Assembly (NCBI GenBank): GCA_017562135.1
Contig: QEYB01001053.1
Location: forward strand, 1,022,833 to 1,086,832
DNA: 64,000 bases
DNA from: Dipylidium caninum
Taxonomy: Eukaryota; Platyhelminthes; Cestoda; Cyclophyllidea; Dipylidiidae
Reading direction: 5' to 3'
Shown one piece after another: positions 1 to 13,200 of this stretch; within the stretch, counting starts at the first letter, position 1; each line of letters opens with the position of its first letter. Both the position numbers and the translations under genes were made by a program. The notes under the pieces are model-generated. The model was not told the DNA's origin. It ran no database searches and was given only the letters and a program-made list of their open reading frames with translations.

Positions 1-1626
1 TAACGGCGGTCGTGAGAGACACTGGGCCGAAGTTTTCCAGCTTTCCGCATCATCGTCCATTTCGCCTCCTCCTCATATGCGGACGTGGCGAACCGACTGT
101 GCGGACTTGTTGGGACGGGAGTCTCAAATCGCATGATCCTCTTCCCATCCCTCCTGATTAATTAAACTTCGGCTTCCTTGACAGATCCCCTTTTCTCTCG
201 CCCCCCCTCCCGCCCCCGGCATGAAATGCAAAAACTGAAAAAAAGACGTAAAATGTTGAAGTTGCCAACTGTCTTCACGTATGGAAGCAAGTCTGTGGCG
301 CCACAATCTAGTCGCCTTCACTAACTGCGCTACTCTTAAGGTGGAATTTGAGGGGCTCCGGGCAAAGTTATAGCAAGCTTTTCAGAAAACTCGCCTTGTC
401 CCAACTTCTCAATGCTCGTCTAGCAGCGAGAATCTCCGTCGCAGTGGCCCAAACTCTAACTCCGCCACTTCCTCCGTCTACCTTTTCCCTAATTCCATCG
501 CCCGCCAGGCGACGTGGCGGTGTTGTGGAGATGCTACTTCTCGAAATTCCGCCCCGTAAAAGCATCGTCAGGAGTCGTGGTGATTGGTTGACAGCGCGGC
601 TAGGTCAAAAGTCTACCGATCATCCTTCACTCCTCGCAATTTACCGGAACTTTTTATTATTTGGCAGTGAAATCACCGCCCAACTGCACACGGCATAGTC
701 GCCTATTTTTTTGTGAAGGCATTTGATAGGCAACAAAAAAAGGGTAATTTGACTGGTTGTGAATTAAAGGTTTTTTTCTTCCTCATCTGAACGAGGTTTA
801 AAATACCAGAGAGGAAGGCGAGAGGTGAGATGACCAACGTGAGGAGTGTGTGAATGTATCTGTCCGTATCTGGTCACCTTCCTTCCGGATTCCTCGAAGA
901 GTCCACCGTTCAGTAGGCTGAGCCAAGTGAATAGCGAGAAAATCTTCACTTTGTCACTCATCAGGCCTGAAAGGCGGCCTGCTCGAACACCCATGCCGAA
1001 GACGGCTTGTTTGCTTTCCCTACTCCCTTTTGTGGCCTTCAACCGAGGAGGCTCGACGTGATGATCGCTCGTGACACTCTGTTGGCTCGTCTCTAAAATT
1101 CTACTATGGCTGCCACAGGATGAGACCCTCCATGGTCGTACTGCGACGGGTGTAGCCTCGGGCTGTGCAGAAGGTGGTACATGTTTGATATCATTTGCGA
1201 ATTCCTCTGCCCCTGAATACATTCCTTCTTTCCAACACCGCGTGAAGCGATAAGAAGAGTGGAAAATTTCAAAAGGCTTTAAGTTTACTCTCACACGAGG
1301 AGTTGTTGGCATATTTAGTGTCGTTAATACAACCTAGTCTGATCCAAATCTCCACTGGAATAAGGGGCAGGTAGCCCGCTGTTGTGGGGATCGTCAGAGT
1401 TCTCACGACACCGACTCGACGCCCCAGATGTTATAACCTGAGCACGTCTACCCGGTGCTTTTGTCCTCCAACTGACCTAAAGACTTTCGCCCCAACTCCA
1501 TCTCAGGCCTCAACTCCGGATAAAGAGGAGGATGTCATTGTCAGTCATCAACTTCTATTCCGCTTTGGCTGAAGTTTCACCTGGCTGACCACTCTCAGTC
1601 ATTCTCTGGTGTTGCGTCTTGTTTAG
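1..1626. other. Upstream flank, probably a synaptotagmin intron
   Basis: The exon at 1627 begins in the middle of C2A, so transcribed DNA must precede it. No C2A first-half motif (SDPYVK, KKKFETKV-like) was seen in any frame, so this stretch is inferred to be intron. ORFs here are short and unlike any family I know. Confidence 0.6.
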
Positions 1627-1800
1627 TTGCCCTACGCGGAGGTATCGGGAACCACCCTGGTGCTCTACGTCTTCGACTTTGACCGCTTCTCGAAACACGA
1701 TCAGATTGGCCAAATCAAGATTCCCCTGGGCTCAATTGACCTCTGTCAGACCCTCGAAGAATGGCGTCCCATCGAACCGACCGATTCCGAGAATGACAAG
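1627..1800 (+). CDS. SYT1: Synaptotagmin exon: end of C2A
   Basis: The exon follows an acceptor ending TTGTTTAG and stops before a donor GTAGTC; it is 174 bp, phase 0 at both ends. It encodes [20 protein letters not shown] and onward to [14 protein letters not shown]. The loop-3 calcium-ligand aspartates of C2A (D-F-D and the later HD) are present. The previous exon, with the first two thirds of C2A, was not found upstream in this window. Confidence 0.95.
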
Positions 1801-4248
1801 GTAGTCCATCCTGACCACGTTAAAAAGACTACAAAGTGGGGCATTACGAGCATTTAGGTGTTTCCTCATCCTCTTCTACCAAAAGCCATCCGAAGATACA
1901 GATAATCGTCCTTCGCACCTCCTATACATAAGCGTTTGTTTTGATAATTGGAGGTGTACTTCGTATCAACCACTCTTCTCGAATGGTGACTTGTTAAAGC
2001 TCATTCCTCCAATAGCAAAGGCCTTTGCGCCTCTTTTAGCCGCTAAAATGACAGTGTTTTTAAGACATCGCGAACTCCTTACCTCCAACGATGTCCTGTG
2101 GAAGTCCTCCGCTAAGCCTGCCTCCAGGGAGCAGTAAATAAACGCTAGTGATTTAAACAATCACTTTTAGCGTCCCACAAAAATTGGTTTTCGACTCTTT
2201 GTTTATTCGGGAATATGAAAATTGAGGACTTCTGTAGTGGTGAGGCTATTTGGTGTCGTATTAACGTCCTCCTCGCCCCCAAACAAACTACTCATTTGAC
2301 ATTTAGGACTTACAGCCTTTCATGAAGGTCTCTTTGAGTAGAATTCCCTAATTTTAGCCAAGATTTTAAAACATGACTTGCGTACTCTCTAATCGGATGA
2401 GGGTGATTACGTCCGATCTACCTTAGGTCATATAATTCAACACGGCTTTACCACAAATTGGTGGGATGTTTCACGATAAGACGTCTACCATCGTTGTATC
2501 CTCTCTTCGAAGCCCGTGGGCTGAAAGGCGGCGGCGGCTGCGACGGAGGCGGAGGGAGGAAGCGGGAGACGGAGACGGGGAGAGGAGAAGAGAGCACATT
2601 AAGGAGCAGCTTTTTGCCACAAAGTCACGTATTTTTACCTCTGCCAAAATGCTGGGGGAGTTTTTATGAGTTTGCAATAAATCAACGCCCCTGAGAACAC
2701 CACATTTCCTCATCCTCCCACACACACACACACCCTCTGCCTCTGCCTCCCTGTCTCTGGTTCTCTTTCTCTCCTCCTCTCTTACCCGGGGCGTTTTATT
2801 TTTCCGTGAAGTTGAGTGGGTTTACGGCTACTTCCTTGGTCACCCTCTCCTCTCCTGAGACCCCCTTGAGACCTCCAGGCCCCCTCGGTTCCCTCCGCAT
2901 GTCTTAATGTTCTTTCTACTTCACGGAATTCTCTCTACCCATGTAAGCTAAAATTAATGGCCTCCGAGAAGTGACTGACTGGGTTAGAGCTAATATCATG
3001 GAGATTCTGTAACACTTCTTCTCACCTGTCAAGTCAGGCTGCCTATGGTTACGATTTAACTGCCAAGTGGCCTTTATTTTGGCCTTAACGAAGTTGTGAG
3101 AGTCCATCCTCATAGATTACATTAAAAATGTTGTGTGCCTTATCACTGTACTCTTGGCTAAATAATAACAATTGCGTTATTTTTCGCCCCCAAAAAAACT
3201 TGACAGGAAAACCGACTGGGTGACATTTGTTTCTCCCTTCGGTACGTTCCCACCTCGGGCAAATTGACGGTGAACATCTTGGAGGCTAAAAACCTCAAGA
3301 AGATGGACGTCGGTGGTCTCTCAGGTGAGTCCTTTAGTCCTCTCTGTCCCTTCAGTGGATTCGTGTTCGTGGCGGTAGGCGTTCAGAACCCAGCCGCACT
3401 TACCCCCAAAAGTTGGTTGACGATGACAATGACGATGACGATGCTTGTGGTGTTGTTTAGATCCCTACGTGAAGATCTCCCTGATGCTCCAGGGGAGGCG
3501 TATAAAGAAGAAGAAGACGACAATAAAGAAATGTACACTTAATCCCTACTACAATGAGTCCTTTTCTTTCGACGTTCCTTTCGACCACATTCAGGTGAGG
3601 GAGTTCCCACATCCACTGCTTTTATTACTCCGTTAAAACGGAGGGGACAGAGTAATGACCTCAGGCACAGGCCACTTTCATCACCGTTATGTGAGAATGT
3701 AACTTTTAACCTCGGTTAAGTGTAAACTAAATGAAATGAAATAGGAGAGAAGTCCTGAGCAAATACTTCCCTCAGTGATTTACTCCAAAAATAAATAAAA
3801 TCCCTTCTAACTTCCGGTATCCTTGCTGTCTCACAGTTCCGAATTAAAAACCCAATTGCGGGGAATAATTAAGCTTCTCCAGAATCACTCCAGTGCGTAA
3901 AGTACCATCAATTTTCTCTTCCCCTTATGGTAAATTTGTAGGCACTTGTTTTAACCAAATTATGCATTTTGTTAACCATAGTGACAAAGTCGTTTACATA
4001 AGAGTTGATCTTTCGAATATGCCAATGCCAAACAAGTTTTGTATTCTGCTTTATCCTTATAGAAAGTGAGTCTAATTATAACGGTGGTGGACTACGATCG
4101 CGTGGGATCTTCCGATCCCATCGGCCGCATCGTCCTCGGTTGCAACGCCACCGGCGCGGCTCTTCGCCATTGGTCCGATATGCTGGCCAATCCCCGCCGT
4201 CCGATTGCACAATGGCACACACTGCAGGAGATACAAGAACAAAATTAG
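1627..4248 (+). CDS. SYT1: Synaptotagmin-1-like gene, last four coding exons (partial gene)
   Basis: Synaptotagmins are vesicle membrane proteins with two cytoplasmic C2 domains that bind calcium and phospholipid and trigger SNARE-driven exocytosis. Joining 1627-1800, 3207-3324, 3461-3594 and 4063-4248 gives 612 bp (203 residues and a stop) with every splice phase closed. The product holds the last third of C2A (PYAEV, then [14 protein letters not shown] with its three loop aspartates), the linker, and all of C2B. C2B has [25 protein letters not shown], the polybasic [26 protein letters not shown], the loop-3 aspartates in [34 protein letters not shown] and a short QEIQEQN tail. All calcium-ligand aspartates expected in the visible parts are present, so calcium binding is inferred to be intact. 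The N-terminus, membrane segment and first part of C2A are not in 1-1626 and must lie upstream. The synaptotagmin family is certain; assignment to the 1/2 subtype rests on the polybasic and WHTL motifs. Confidence 0.96.
2514..2602. repeat. Purine-rich GGC/GGA/GAG tract in a synaptotagmin intron
   Basis: A strongly G/A-biased stretch (GGCGGCGGCTGCGACGGAGG followed by GA-rich DNA) inside the 1.4-kb intron. Its closely spaced GG runs could form G-quadruplex or triplex structure. It is low-complexity and not coding. Confidence 0.6.
2719..2733. repeat. (CA)n microsatellite
   Basis: An uninterrupted CACACACACACACAC run of 15 bases within the first visible synaptotagmin intron. Confidence 0.9.
3207..3324 (+). 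CDS. SYT1: Synaptotagmin exon: C2A-C2B linker and start of C2B
   Basis: The acceptor is TTGACAG and the donor is GTGAGT directly after TCAG; the exon starts in phase 0 and ends in phase 1. It encodes [19 protein letters not shown] and then [20 protein letters not shown]. The split codon (G|AT) supplies the aspartate of the following DPYVK, a calcium ligand. The upstream intron is 1406 bp and the downstream one 136 bp. Confidence 0.96.
3461..3594 (+). CDS. SYT1: Synaptotagmin exon: C2B core with polybasic strand
   Basis: The acceptor is TGTTGTTTAG and the donor GTGAGG; the exon runs from phase 1 to phase 0. It encodes [20 protein letters not shown], then [20 protein letters not shown] and FDHIQ. 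The lysine-rich strand is the known site in C2B for PIP2, AP-2 and SNARE contacts. A 468-bp intron follows. Confidence 0.96.
4063..4248 (+). CDS. SYT1: Synaptotagmin terminal exon: end of C2B and stop
   Basis: The acceptor is CCTTATAG; the exon starts in phase 0 with [20 protein letters not shown] and ends at TAG (4246-4248). It contains the loop-3 aspartates and the C-terminal [20 protein letters not shown] block typical of synaptotagmin-1/2. The seven residues after WHTL (QEIQEQN) extend slightly past many animal homologues. Confidence 0.96.
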   Translation, partial: KVSLIITVVDYDRVGSSDPIGRIVLGCNATGAALRHWSDMLANPRRPIAQWHTLQEIQEQN

Positions 4249-4617
4249 GGGACTACATGTACAGAAGTGAATTTTTAATTGTCCCACTTAAAGAATATCC
4301 CCCAATGGACGCTCCCTCTCAAGCTTGTACATGAAACTCTTTCGGAACTCCTCTGTGCAAACAGTCATGTCTGCATGTCGCGTCTGCCCCCTCCCATTCT
4401 CATTTCTCTTATATCACAGCATATCGGCGTAAAAGAAGCCTCCGCTTTCTTTATTTTTCTCTCCCAACCGGTTTATTTGTATCTTTTGTGAATTGTGGAC
4501 TCAAGGCGGGAGACACGTGTATCTCCCAATTTTCATCCCTTATTATGCAAAAATAATATGTTCTTTGATTTCAAATTTCACCATTTCATAAAACCACCAA
4601 CATTTAATTTGCTTCTC

Positions 4618-4623
4618 AATAAA
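4618..4623 (+). promoter_or_regulatory. Candidate polyadenylation signal AATAAA for synaptotagmin
   Basis: A canonical AATAAA lies about 370 bp after the synaptotagmin stop codon in AT-rich DNA. A TTGG/TTTAA-rich stretch follows within 20 bp. It is the first clear canonical hexamer I noticed downstream, which would give a 3' UTR of about 400 bp. Transcript data would be needed to confirm its use. Confidence 0.45.
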
Positions 4624-6027
4624 GTTGGTTCAATTTAACGTGCAAGTAATTGTAAAAACTCCACCTGTCCAAAAGCCGACTTGTTTGTGTGCCTTCATAA
4701 TTTGTCTTCCCCTCTGCCCGGTCTCACTTTGCCCCGTAGGCCAATTTCCCATTGTGTCCCACCTCCTTTGCAATCACCTAGGCCCGAATCGATGGGAGAA
4801 GGCAGGAGAATATTTGTGGTTAATCCTAACTTGGTCGGAACAGGGCGCGTGTCCACTTATATGCTTCTAATTACGGGTTGTAGCTTGAGGGGATGCTTTT
4901 AATTTTCGTCTCTGAGACTCAGCCTAACATCTGAAGTCACTAAACTGCGGGGATTTTGAGCTGAGTGGTTGCAGGCAAATATCCCCTTCCGCCTATTTTA
5001 GTTCAATACACTCGGTCAAACCAGCGTATTCGGTCTGAAGTGGCTGCCAAGAGAACTCCTGAAAGCCATATGTATGCATATGAGCAGTTAAGAACTTCAA
5101 CCAGGATATTTTCCGCCCTTCTCCATTGGTACGTGGGCTCCAGCGAAAGACTTTCAGTACGGCTGACGGGGAGGGTCAGAGTTGGCGGTCCAAATGCAAA
5201 CTTTGGCCAAACGAGAATGCGTTATGCTCTACCGCACATTCTTTGAAGTCAAACTCGCCCCCCGCTTCCCCAAAAATAATCGCTCTGCTTAAGCAGATCC
5301 ACTAACTTTACATCTCCACGTAGTCTAATGCCGTGGAGACTTTGTCTCATTCACAATTTTGTTCCTCTGTTGCCAACTCCCGTCGTTTAGGTTGTGTTGA
5401 GGGAAAAAGCATAAAATCACACTCCTTGAGTGGACCAGAAGGCAGCATTTCCTTTCCTTGGGTCGAAAGCTCTTCAGCCTATTCTTCTTTCCCACCTCAT
5501 CACAAATTCTTAGGAATTGTCATTGTTAGAAGTCTTTCCACTGCATGACAATGTAGTCCGACTCTCGTAGGGAGTTTGTTATCAGCGCACAAAATGAGTG
5601 GAAGACCAATGCTGCCTCGAAGCGCTCGCGCCCGCTGCATGAACTCCGCCGGTCTGCGACAGTATGTGAGATTCGAGAAGAATTTTCAAAGTTCTACGAG
5701 GCAAACATGAAGGCGACTTAACGAGTGACACAACTGACCTGTCAACGATAGTAATTGCGTTCGCCCCACCATTTCAGGCCCATCACGTCTATATTCAAGC
5801 ATCTTCTCTGACAGACCCTCCGGCTACATCTTCTTCGCATACTCGAGGAAAATTTTCCGGATGCGACAACGGACCTGAGGAGATTACCTGGGATCTACGG
5901 CCTCCCTCCAGCGTTTGGAGCACCACTTTCTCGTGTTTTGGTGTCGTTTAATCAAACGAATGCCTCTACTACCCTGCAGTAGTGACCGTCGCGGTGGTTG
6001 AAATGCCGTCATTTGCATGGAGTGAAG

Positions 6028-6053
6028 GAGAGAGAGAGAGAGAGAGAGAGAGA
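6028..6053. repeat. (GA)13 microsatellite
   Basis: A perfect GA dinucleotide run of 26 bases followed by AGGAGAG. It produces a spurious ERERER ORF. Confidence 0.92.
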
Positions 6054-7200
6054 AGGAGAGACGTAAATGAGAACTCAGCAATCTCCGATCCACAGCCGCA
6101 GCCCTGCCGGACATCGAAGAGCCCTCAACCCCATCCGAGGCAGTGGCATGGGCAGAGAGGGAAAGAGAGGACGAGGGAGAGATTATGCAGAAACAGGGTC
6201 ACCGTACACTCAAAATCCTCTTCTTCCCTGCGGCCTGGGATGCAAATTGACTTAAGTCCTGTTTGAGGCTATCACGCTAGCTAACGCCCGAAAAAATGAC
6301 TTGCTGCACTATTTCGGGGCAAATTGAGGCTTCCGACCACCGCTTTTGCTAATTCCAGCTCTTTTCTGGACAACAGAATGAGTGGCTATTGTCAACTTCC
6401 CCCGCAATAAAAGGCAAAAGTCTTTTTTTATGACACTGTTGGTTGCGAGCTAACTTATCATCGACTTTTATAGAGTGTCTGGGGAAAAAACGCCAGATAT
6501 AACTGCGATACACAGTGAGAAAGTGCAAGTTCACGAGAAAAGATAACATAAATGCCAACTTCCACGGATTATGTTGATATTTTTTTCTCACAGGCGTCAC
6601 GTGGAAGGCGTGGAGGCAGACCCGAACAACGGAGATAAGAAATCACCAGTTCAGGTAGTTAAACCTTTGGTAAAATGGAAGGAAGCGTGAAGTTGAGGCC
6701 TTAACTCTTGCCCTGGGCAAGTTTCCTCTTAAAGCACTTTGTGAGCCCTGATCCACCAGTCATTAGGGAGTTGTGACGCCGCGGGGGTTGGGACACACTT
6801 TCCATTTAATACGCCAGTGCAAAGCTTCGACGCCACCTTGGACCACTCAAAGGAGGTATGAACAGTTGATCCAGACCAGCTAATTGTGTGTTTATCCCCT
6901 TAGAGGTGCATTAGTTCTCTATGGCTTTTTCTAGACAAAGTTTGGGACGAGTTACACATATGAATGGGACACAGAAAACCTCATTTCGTAACGTCGTAGG
7001 GAGATTTTTATGTGGGCTTTATTGCACTGTCTCCACATGAAAGCTCTGCTCGCCATTACCTTCGCAGTTTGTCGACGACTAATCTGATTAAATTTTTAAA
7101 AAATCTCCTCATTTCGTGCACTGTCCGAGCCTTTAAAATGATTTTATCTTCACCGAGAATGGCAAGTCATAGGATGGAGGTGCGCGGACGCGTTGAAGTG

Positions 7201-7239
7201 GAGGAGGAGCAGAGGAGGGGAGGAGGAGGAGGAGGAGGA
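7201..7239. repeat. (GGA)n-type purine tract
   Basis: Thirty-nine bases of G and A with a single C, mostly GAG/GGA triplets with a GGGG interruption. On the plus strand it could form a two-tier G-quadruplex. Confidence 0.85.
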
Positions 7240-10200
7240 TCCAATCTGGATAAAAGCATGCCCGCCAGCCCGCCCACCTTGGTGTCTCGTCGCAATTCCC
7301 GGTTAACAATGTCTTAATTTTGACCGGAGACGTGGACGCAGTATTTTTTCCGCGACAATCATCTGAAATTCACACATTGTAAGTTAATCAATAGGGGAGA
7401 AGACGAATGAATCGCTACACAGAGGTCCATCTGTTCACCACCAGTGAATCTGCGCGAAGTCTGCACGGAGATTACTGTCCTTTCGGTGTTCGGGGAAGTC
7501 CCGATGGCTTTAGTTGCCTTCACACCCATTTGGATGGAATTTTGCCCCCAGCGATGCCTTATTCACTAGCGTGAGGAGCAAATTCCTCTAAACTGCATGC
7601 CGCCCAGAGCATTGTAATACAAGTTGGAAGACCTTTTATGAAGGAATCTAGGACTTCGGCATGGCGTTTTGTCGGCACAAGGTCCGTAAACAACGATTTC
7701 ATTGGTCGAAAGGCTCAGAAGGCGAGAATGATCTCATCCTCCAGGAGTTTTCCACCCTGAAACTTGAATCTGTGCTCAAAAGACAATCGCCTCACTCTGC
7801 ACTACACCTCCAGCAGACCCCAGTTGAAATTTGAATCCTCAATTATGAAATCCACCATTCCTGTACGTCGGCTGCAGGCTTTTCAACACCAGCGACGAGG
7901 CAAGAGCAGGCAAACCCCAGAGAGATGGTCGACCTTAGTCACAATTGTGTCCACGTCACTGCAATAGGAGTCAAGTGAGGCGTTAACCCTTCGATCCCCA
8001 GCGTGGCGGTAGGTGGCAAGTGGCAAGCGACGAGTGACGCGTGACCAGCGTCGAGTGGCGAAAGTCGCCACTACCAACGCCTGACTCATCGGTGTTTATG
8101 AAAATGCCCGGACGCGATTTCCGCCTCCTCGGCCGCTCGTTCTCAGCCACCTGCCTCATTCGCCCTCCCCCGAGCTTTATTCGCGTTCCTCCCACAAATC
8201 GCCCCAGCCTTAAGTCCTCCGTCAACCTCGGCCAATTTCTCCACGTGTGGACTTAAAAGTCGTGCCCAAATCACGCCGCGAGAACACTTCCTTTGGCCAC
8301 TCGACGGTACTTAAACAAGTGCCATTCTTTCATTCCAGTCAAATTGTCGTGAGTGTCATTAATTCCACTCCCATGACTATGAGGCAGCATCCATCAGTAA
8401 TACGCGCGCAATTAAGAGGGTTAAGTCATTCGTGTGCTGTGTCTCCACTCCCCACCACGCGGTTTGTTACACTTGACTTGACTTTTTAATGGTAAAATTG
8501 ACAGATGACACTTATTATTGTGTCCTGCCTGACTGGTTCACCCTCTAATGCCTCGTCACTTACGGTCTAAGAAGCTTTCTGCCCATGTTTCTCTCTTTCT
8601 TCCCCACCTCTCCACAGTCTTCGCGAAATGTCACTTCGCCCCGCCTAGTTGAGGCTCCTTAGGGCTCAAGTGTAGCGTTTAGGGGAGATCGTTTCATCAA
8701 ATCGGAGAAAAATTTTCCCACAACAGAGTAAGATGCTGAAAAAAAGGAGGGGAAGCACGGAGGTTACACTAAGAAAGGCGATTAACTTCACCGGTTAAAG
8801 GCGAAGAGAACAACATGGCCATGGAATCAGAGCAGGCGAGTTGGCAGCGAGACGTTAATAAGTTAAAATCTTAACACATTGTTAAGATTTCACCGGCGCC
8901 TCCTTCAATCGACGGGAATGGGACGAAGACTACGCTAGAAACACGGTATGCGGTGCCATCGTCACCTCCTTCATTCCACTTTGGCCTCACTTTTCACGCC
9001 CCGCTGGAGAAAATTACTTGCTCTAGCAGGAGACCTCGATGATGACCAAAATATTCCCTCGTAAAATACATGTTCCACCCATCTCTGTCCGGTTTAATGC
9101 TGTTTCGGGTGAAAGTGTCTTCTCTGCTTGGGAGAAGAAGGAGAGATTTGCGGGCGACTGGCTAATGCCCTCTTCCCCTTCTCCCTTTAAGCGGGGAGAA
9201 GGAAGGGAAGACGGAGGGAAGAGGGGAGTAGTGGGCGGACTTTCACATTCAACTCCAAATTAAAGTGGTAGTAAACTTTATATCCGTTGATGTTGCTATG
9301 GCAATAATCACAAAATGTTGCGTATAACCAGCGAATTCGTTGCCTCAACCCCACTTTTGGTTAGCCTCCTTCACTACGCAAAGGGAAATGATTAAGTGAA
9401 TTAGAATGCTACGCCACTCCACCCGGGCTACAAAAAGGTATTTCTGGGGGGAAAAATGACAGGATAACTTTTATTACCGTCCCGATGGTAAATTCTATTT
9501 TAGTGAGGATTCTTTCACACAGTGAGTCTTCACTATGGGGAATCGGTGGGGCTGAGCTACTCGCCACACCAAATTCGTCTCGAAATGCAAGTCGAATTTG
9601 CAATGATGCAGGAACTTCGGCGAGTGAATCTTTCGTAGTCTCGAAGGGCTTTCTGTCAAGTCGAAGACTGACAGTCGCGGATGGGGCACCGTCTTTTTCC
9701 CCAAACTGTACAGTTTACCCACTTCCCCTCTTTATGGCATTTGGCAGCTTGCTAATTCCGCAAATGAACTGTCTTGGAGACGTCAGTCAAACGGACAAGT
9801 CAACTGATTTCGTTACTCTCGTAATTTGCCTAGCCGCTGATTATTCGACGATGCCACTTCCGCCTGCCTGAACTGCCTCTTCGCCTCCACGTGGCCGACG
9901 CATTTGCATGCGGTGAAGAGTCCTTCTGTGCATAAATTTTAATTTGGCATCAAAGCCAAGACTAACCACACAGACCGCAAACAACTCCACGCCTCGTTAA
10001 GCAATGCCTGACGAGGATCTCACGGCCACTCGCCTCCACCAAAGTTGCTACAACTTTCCCGTAATAATTGACAAAGTTTATGGGAAAGCATCTGGGCGCG
10101 AAGAGGCAAGAATGCAGTGGTTAATTTTCTCTCCACCTGGAGGGCGGAGGAGGCACTAAGGAATATAAATGAATTATGAAAAAGTTTGCTTATTAAAATC

Positions 10201-13200
10201 TGTAACAATGCGGCGTTAAAAGTAAAGTAAAAGAAACCACAGAGCTTCTAACCTGCTGGAGGATAAGTTTTCCCCTTTGGGCGACGCTCGTGTGGCCTGT
10301 TTTTGCTTTGTTGGGCTGCTAAATAGTACGAATGCATAAAAAGATGCCGTCATGACAACGACGATTGAAGTTGGTCGGCCTCCGGCGCAACAATACACCC
10401 TCGCATCGTGGCCATGAGGAAGGACCGAAAGCTCGTTTTAATCCTTCCTGGGATCACTTAATCCGCGGGTTGAGGAGAATTGCGTTGGTTGAATTTTTAC
10501 CAGGGTAGAGTAAAAGCCTCTACTGGCACTGGCATGGAATTCGGTGGCCAACGACTTGTGTTTTTCACGAGTTTAGAAGGTGGCGGAAGATCGGGATAAC
10601 AAAGGCGGGGTGTTTATAATCAAGAAACCCTTTGTCCTCATAAATTCGGAGAGGAGAGATAATGTCTTGCCCCACACTTGACAGAATGTGGTCACTTTTA
10701 TTTCAGTAGAATGTCAGACGTCTGCTCCCCGTGTGAGGACTCGGGGCGAAGAAGGAAGCTGAGGAGATGAAGGACCAAGTGTGGTTGTCGGCACCACAGT
10801 GACGTTAGAGGGAAATACTTGGTCTTTTCAGTGTTTGGAAAAGATTGGTCCCCTCGACATTCGGGCTGGAAGGTCTCCTCTCCAGACTCGGAATGGCATA
10901 GATATTTGAGCGAGAAGAGGAGGCACTCAGACGCCTTCCCTGGTACCGCGCAAGGGTGGAGAAGTGAAGAGAAGTGGATGGAAAGACCGCTCTCAGGAGG
11001 CATTTACCACTTCTCCCAATTATGCCTCACCGCGGTATCGTGGAGGCAAGTTGAGTCAGATAAAGTCATCGTCGTTCCATTGACAACTGTGACATGTCAC
11101 ATGTGCCTTTGCCGTTCACCTTTGTCTCCTTACTGTCGTACGCATAACCAACTGGACTGTGCGTCCATTAGCAACGGATCAGCCTTTTCAGGCAATGAGG
11201 AGACGATTTAACTCGCACAGGAAGGAGATTTCAAATGGCACTCTGAATCAAAAAACTTCGTCGAGGTGATTAAAGTTGCCTGGCTATTGACGGCGAGGGG
11301 AACGGAACAGAGAATTGTCAGCTAGAAAAATATGTTGCCTTTCAGGACATCCGCTTTTTGCAAGAAAAAGCTACTGCCACATTCGGGCGAGCGACGGTGG
11401 CATGTCACGTGTGAGCACTCGATCGTTGAGACCGCGTTGGAGCAAAATCCCTTTCTGACAACGTCGGCGATCGCAGAAAGGCTCAGCTCAACTCAGCCCA
11501 ACTCAGAATACCATTTCGGAGGGTGTGCGAAAGACGGGAGTTGGTGCGGCAGAAATATTCGCCATCGCCATGGGTGGGTGCTACAGTCATGGACTCAGAG
11601 GAGTTTGGATGCTCGAGTCGTCATTTCCACATCCCTGCGGGCTCGGGACACGCTTTAACCCTTCCCGAACCGGCTGGTAACTGGCAAGGCAAAATTTGGT
11701 TGCCTGTGAAAAAAACTGCGGGGGAAAACAGCAAGTTGTGGGCCGTAAAAACTCGGGCCTCCCACCGCTGGAGCAAATGGGACTCCGAAGGAGAGTCGGT
11801 TGGGGACATTCGAGGACGAATGCGTTAAGAGCCCTCAAAACCGCCTGACAGGCTCATTTCGACGAGGAATTGCCCGCAAGTGGATAGTTTAAAGACGACA
11901 CGCCATGAAAAGAGGTCGTGGAGGCGCACTTCCTGAAAGGGCTTGCGGAAGGTGGTTGGAAAATTCCAACTTAGTGGGTCGCCATCCAAATGACTGTCTT
12001 TTTATGTAGGAAACAAAAATCAACCAGCTCTCGTCCGCCTCTTTTTTTGCCAAAGACTTTCTTTCCATTCTGCCAGCGATGGCGTAATTTCACCTTCATA
12101 CAATTTCAGGTCTATTCAGCTAAAAAGTTGAATTGAGTGTGAGTTGGCATTAGTGGCGTCATTAAAGAGTTTCACCACTTGAGGATTTCTGCCTGGAAGG
12201 ACGAAGGGGATGGCAGCGCGAAGGCGCGAGGTCGCGGCTTCGTGGCGCACTTGTCAGCACACCGAGTCGACGAAGAGGTTTGGCGCCCTCGCAGTGTCCT
12301 CGTGGACAACAACAACCTCACGGCCTTCACTGACCACTGACCACTTGTTGAACGGACACGCTCGAAGTGGCCGTTTGGCTGTTTGGTTACAGTTCCGAGT
12401 CTCGAATTCCTCTTTAATAATCCTTTTTCCGTGAATCTCTGCTGTTGATATTGTCTGGGCTGGTCCATCTACCATCCATCGCGGCAACTTGCGACTAGTT
12501 TTGCTCTAAACCATCCAATTTGAGTCGCCAGCACGTAGTCTCGGCAGAAAAGGACAACTTTGCACAAAATGAGGTTCTCCGAGTTGGTGAGAGGTGCAAA
12601 GGCCAGGCATCTTGAAATTGCCAAGCTATTTTAATCTTTTTCTTTCAATACAACAACTCGAATTGACAATGGCCTTGACGTGGATCTCGTCCACTTCATT
12701 GGGTGACCAGACATTTTAGCACTTTTATATGAATAAAAGGATCAAGGCTTCGTTCCCGTCAACGGCACATAATTTCTTCCCTTTTAGCAAATAATACATT
12801 AAAATGTGCCTGAAGTGCACTGCTCGTTCTTCTATTCTCAAGATGTAATTAAAACTACAATAAAGAACTAAACGCTATGACTTTTCCCCCAAAGTGAAAG
12901 GTGAAAGTTCGAAAAATATGAAAATATACACACTAGAGACTTTAAATATGTTGGCGAGACAAAAAGAGGACGTAAATTCCCTCTGTTGACAGGATTGGAT
13001 GGTGACCCTCTCGTTGGCGCATTCGATAGCTTAGATCCTAAGAGTTTACTCGGTGAAGAGCCCTTTTTTGTAATTCAGACGTGAAGAAGTCCCAATTCCA
13101 TGTTGCCTCGACGGTGGAGGCGATGGAGGCAAAGTTATTCTTAATAACCAAGGCTCTGTCTCGCCTCACCATCGTTCACTAATTTTGGTATTCTGTCCTT

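Noticed and set aside
348..698. 116-codon plus-strand ORF near the left edge, considered as an upstream synaptotagmin exon
   Set aside because: It contains no C2A sequence and no membrane segment, and its strand shadow is also open.
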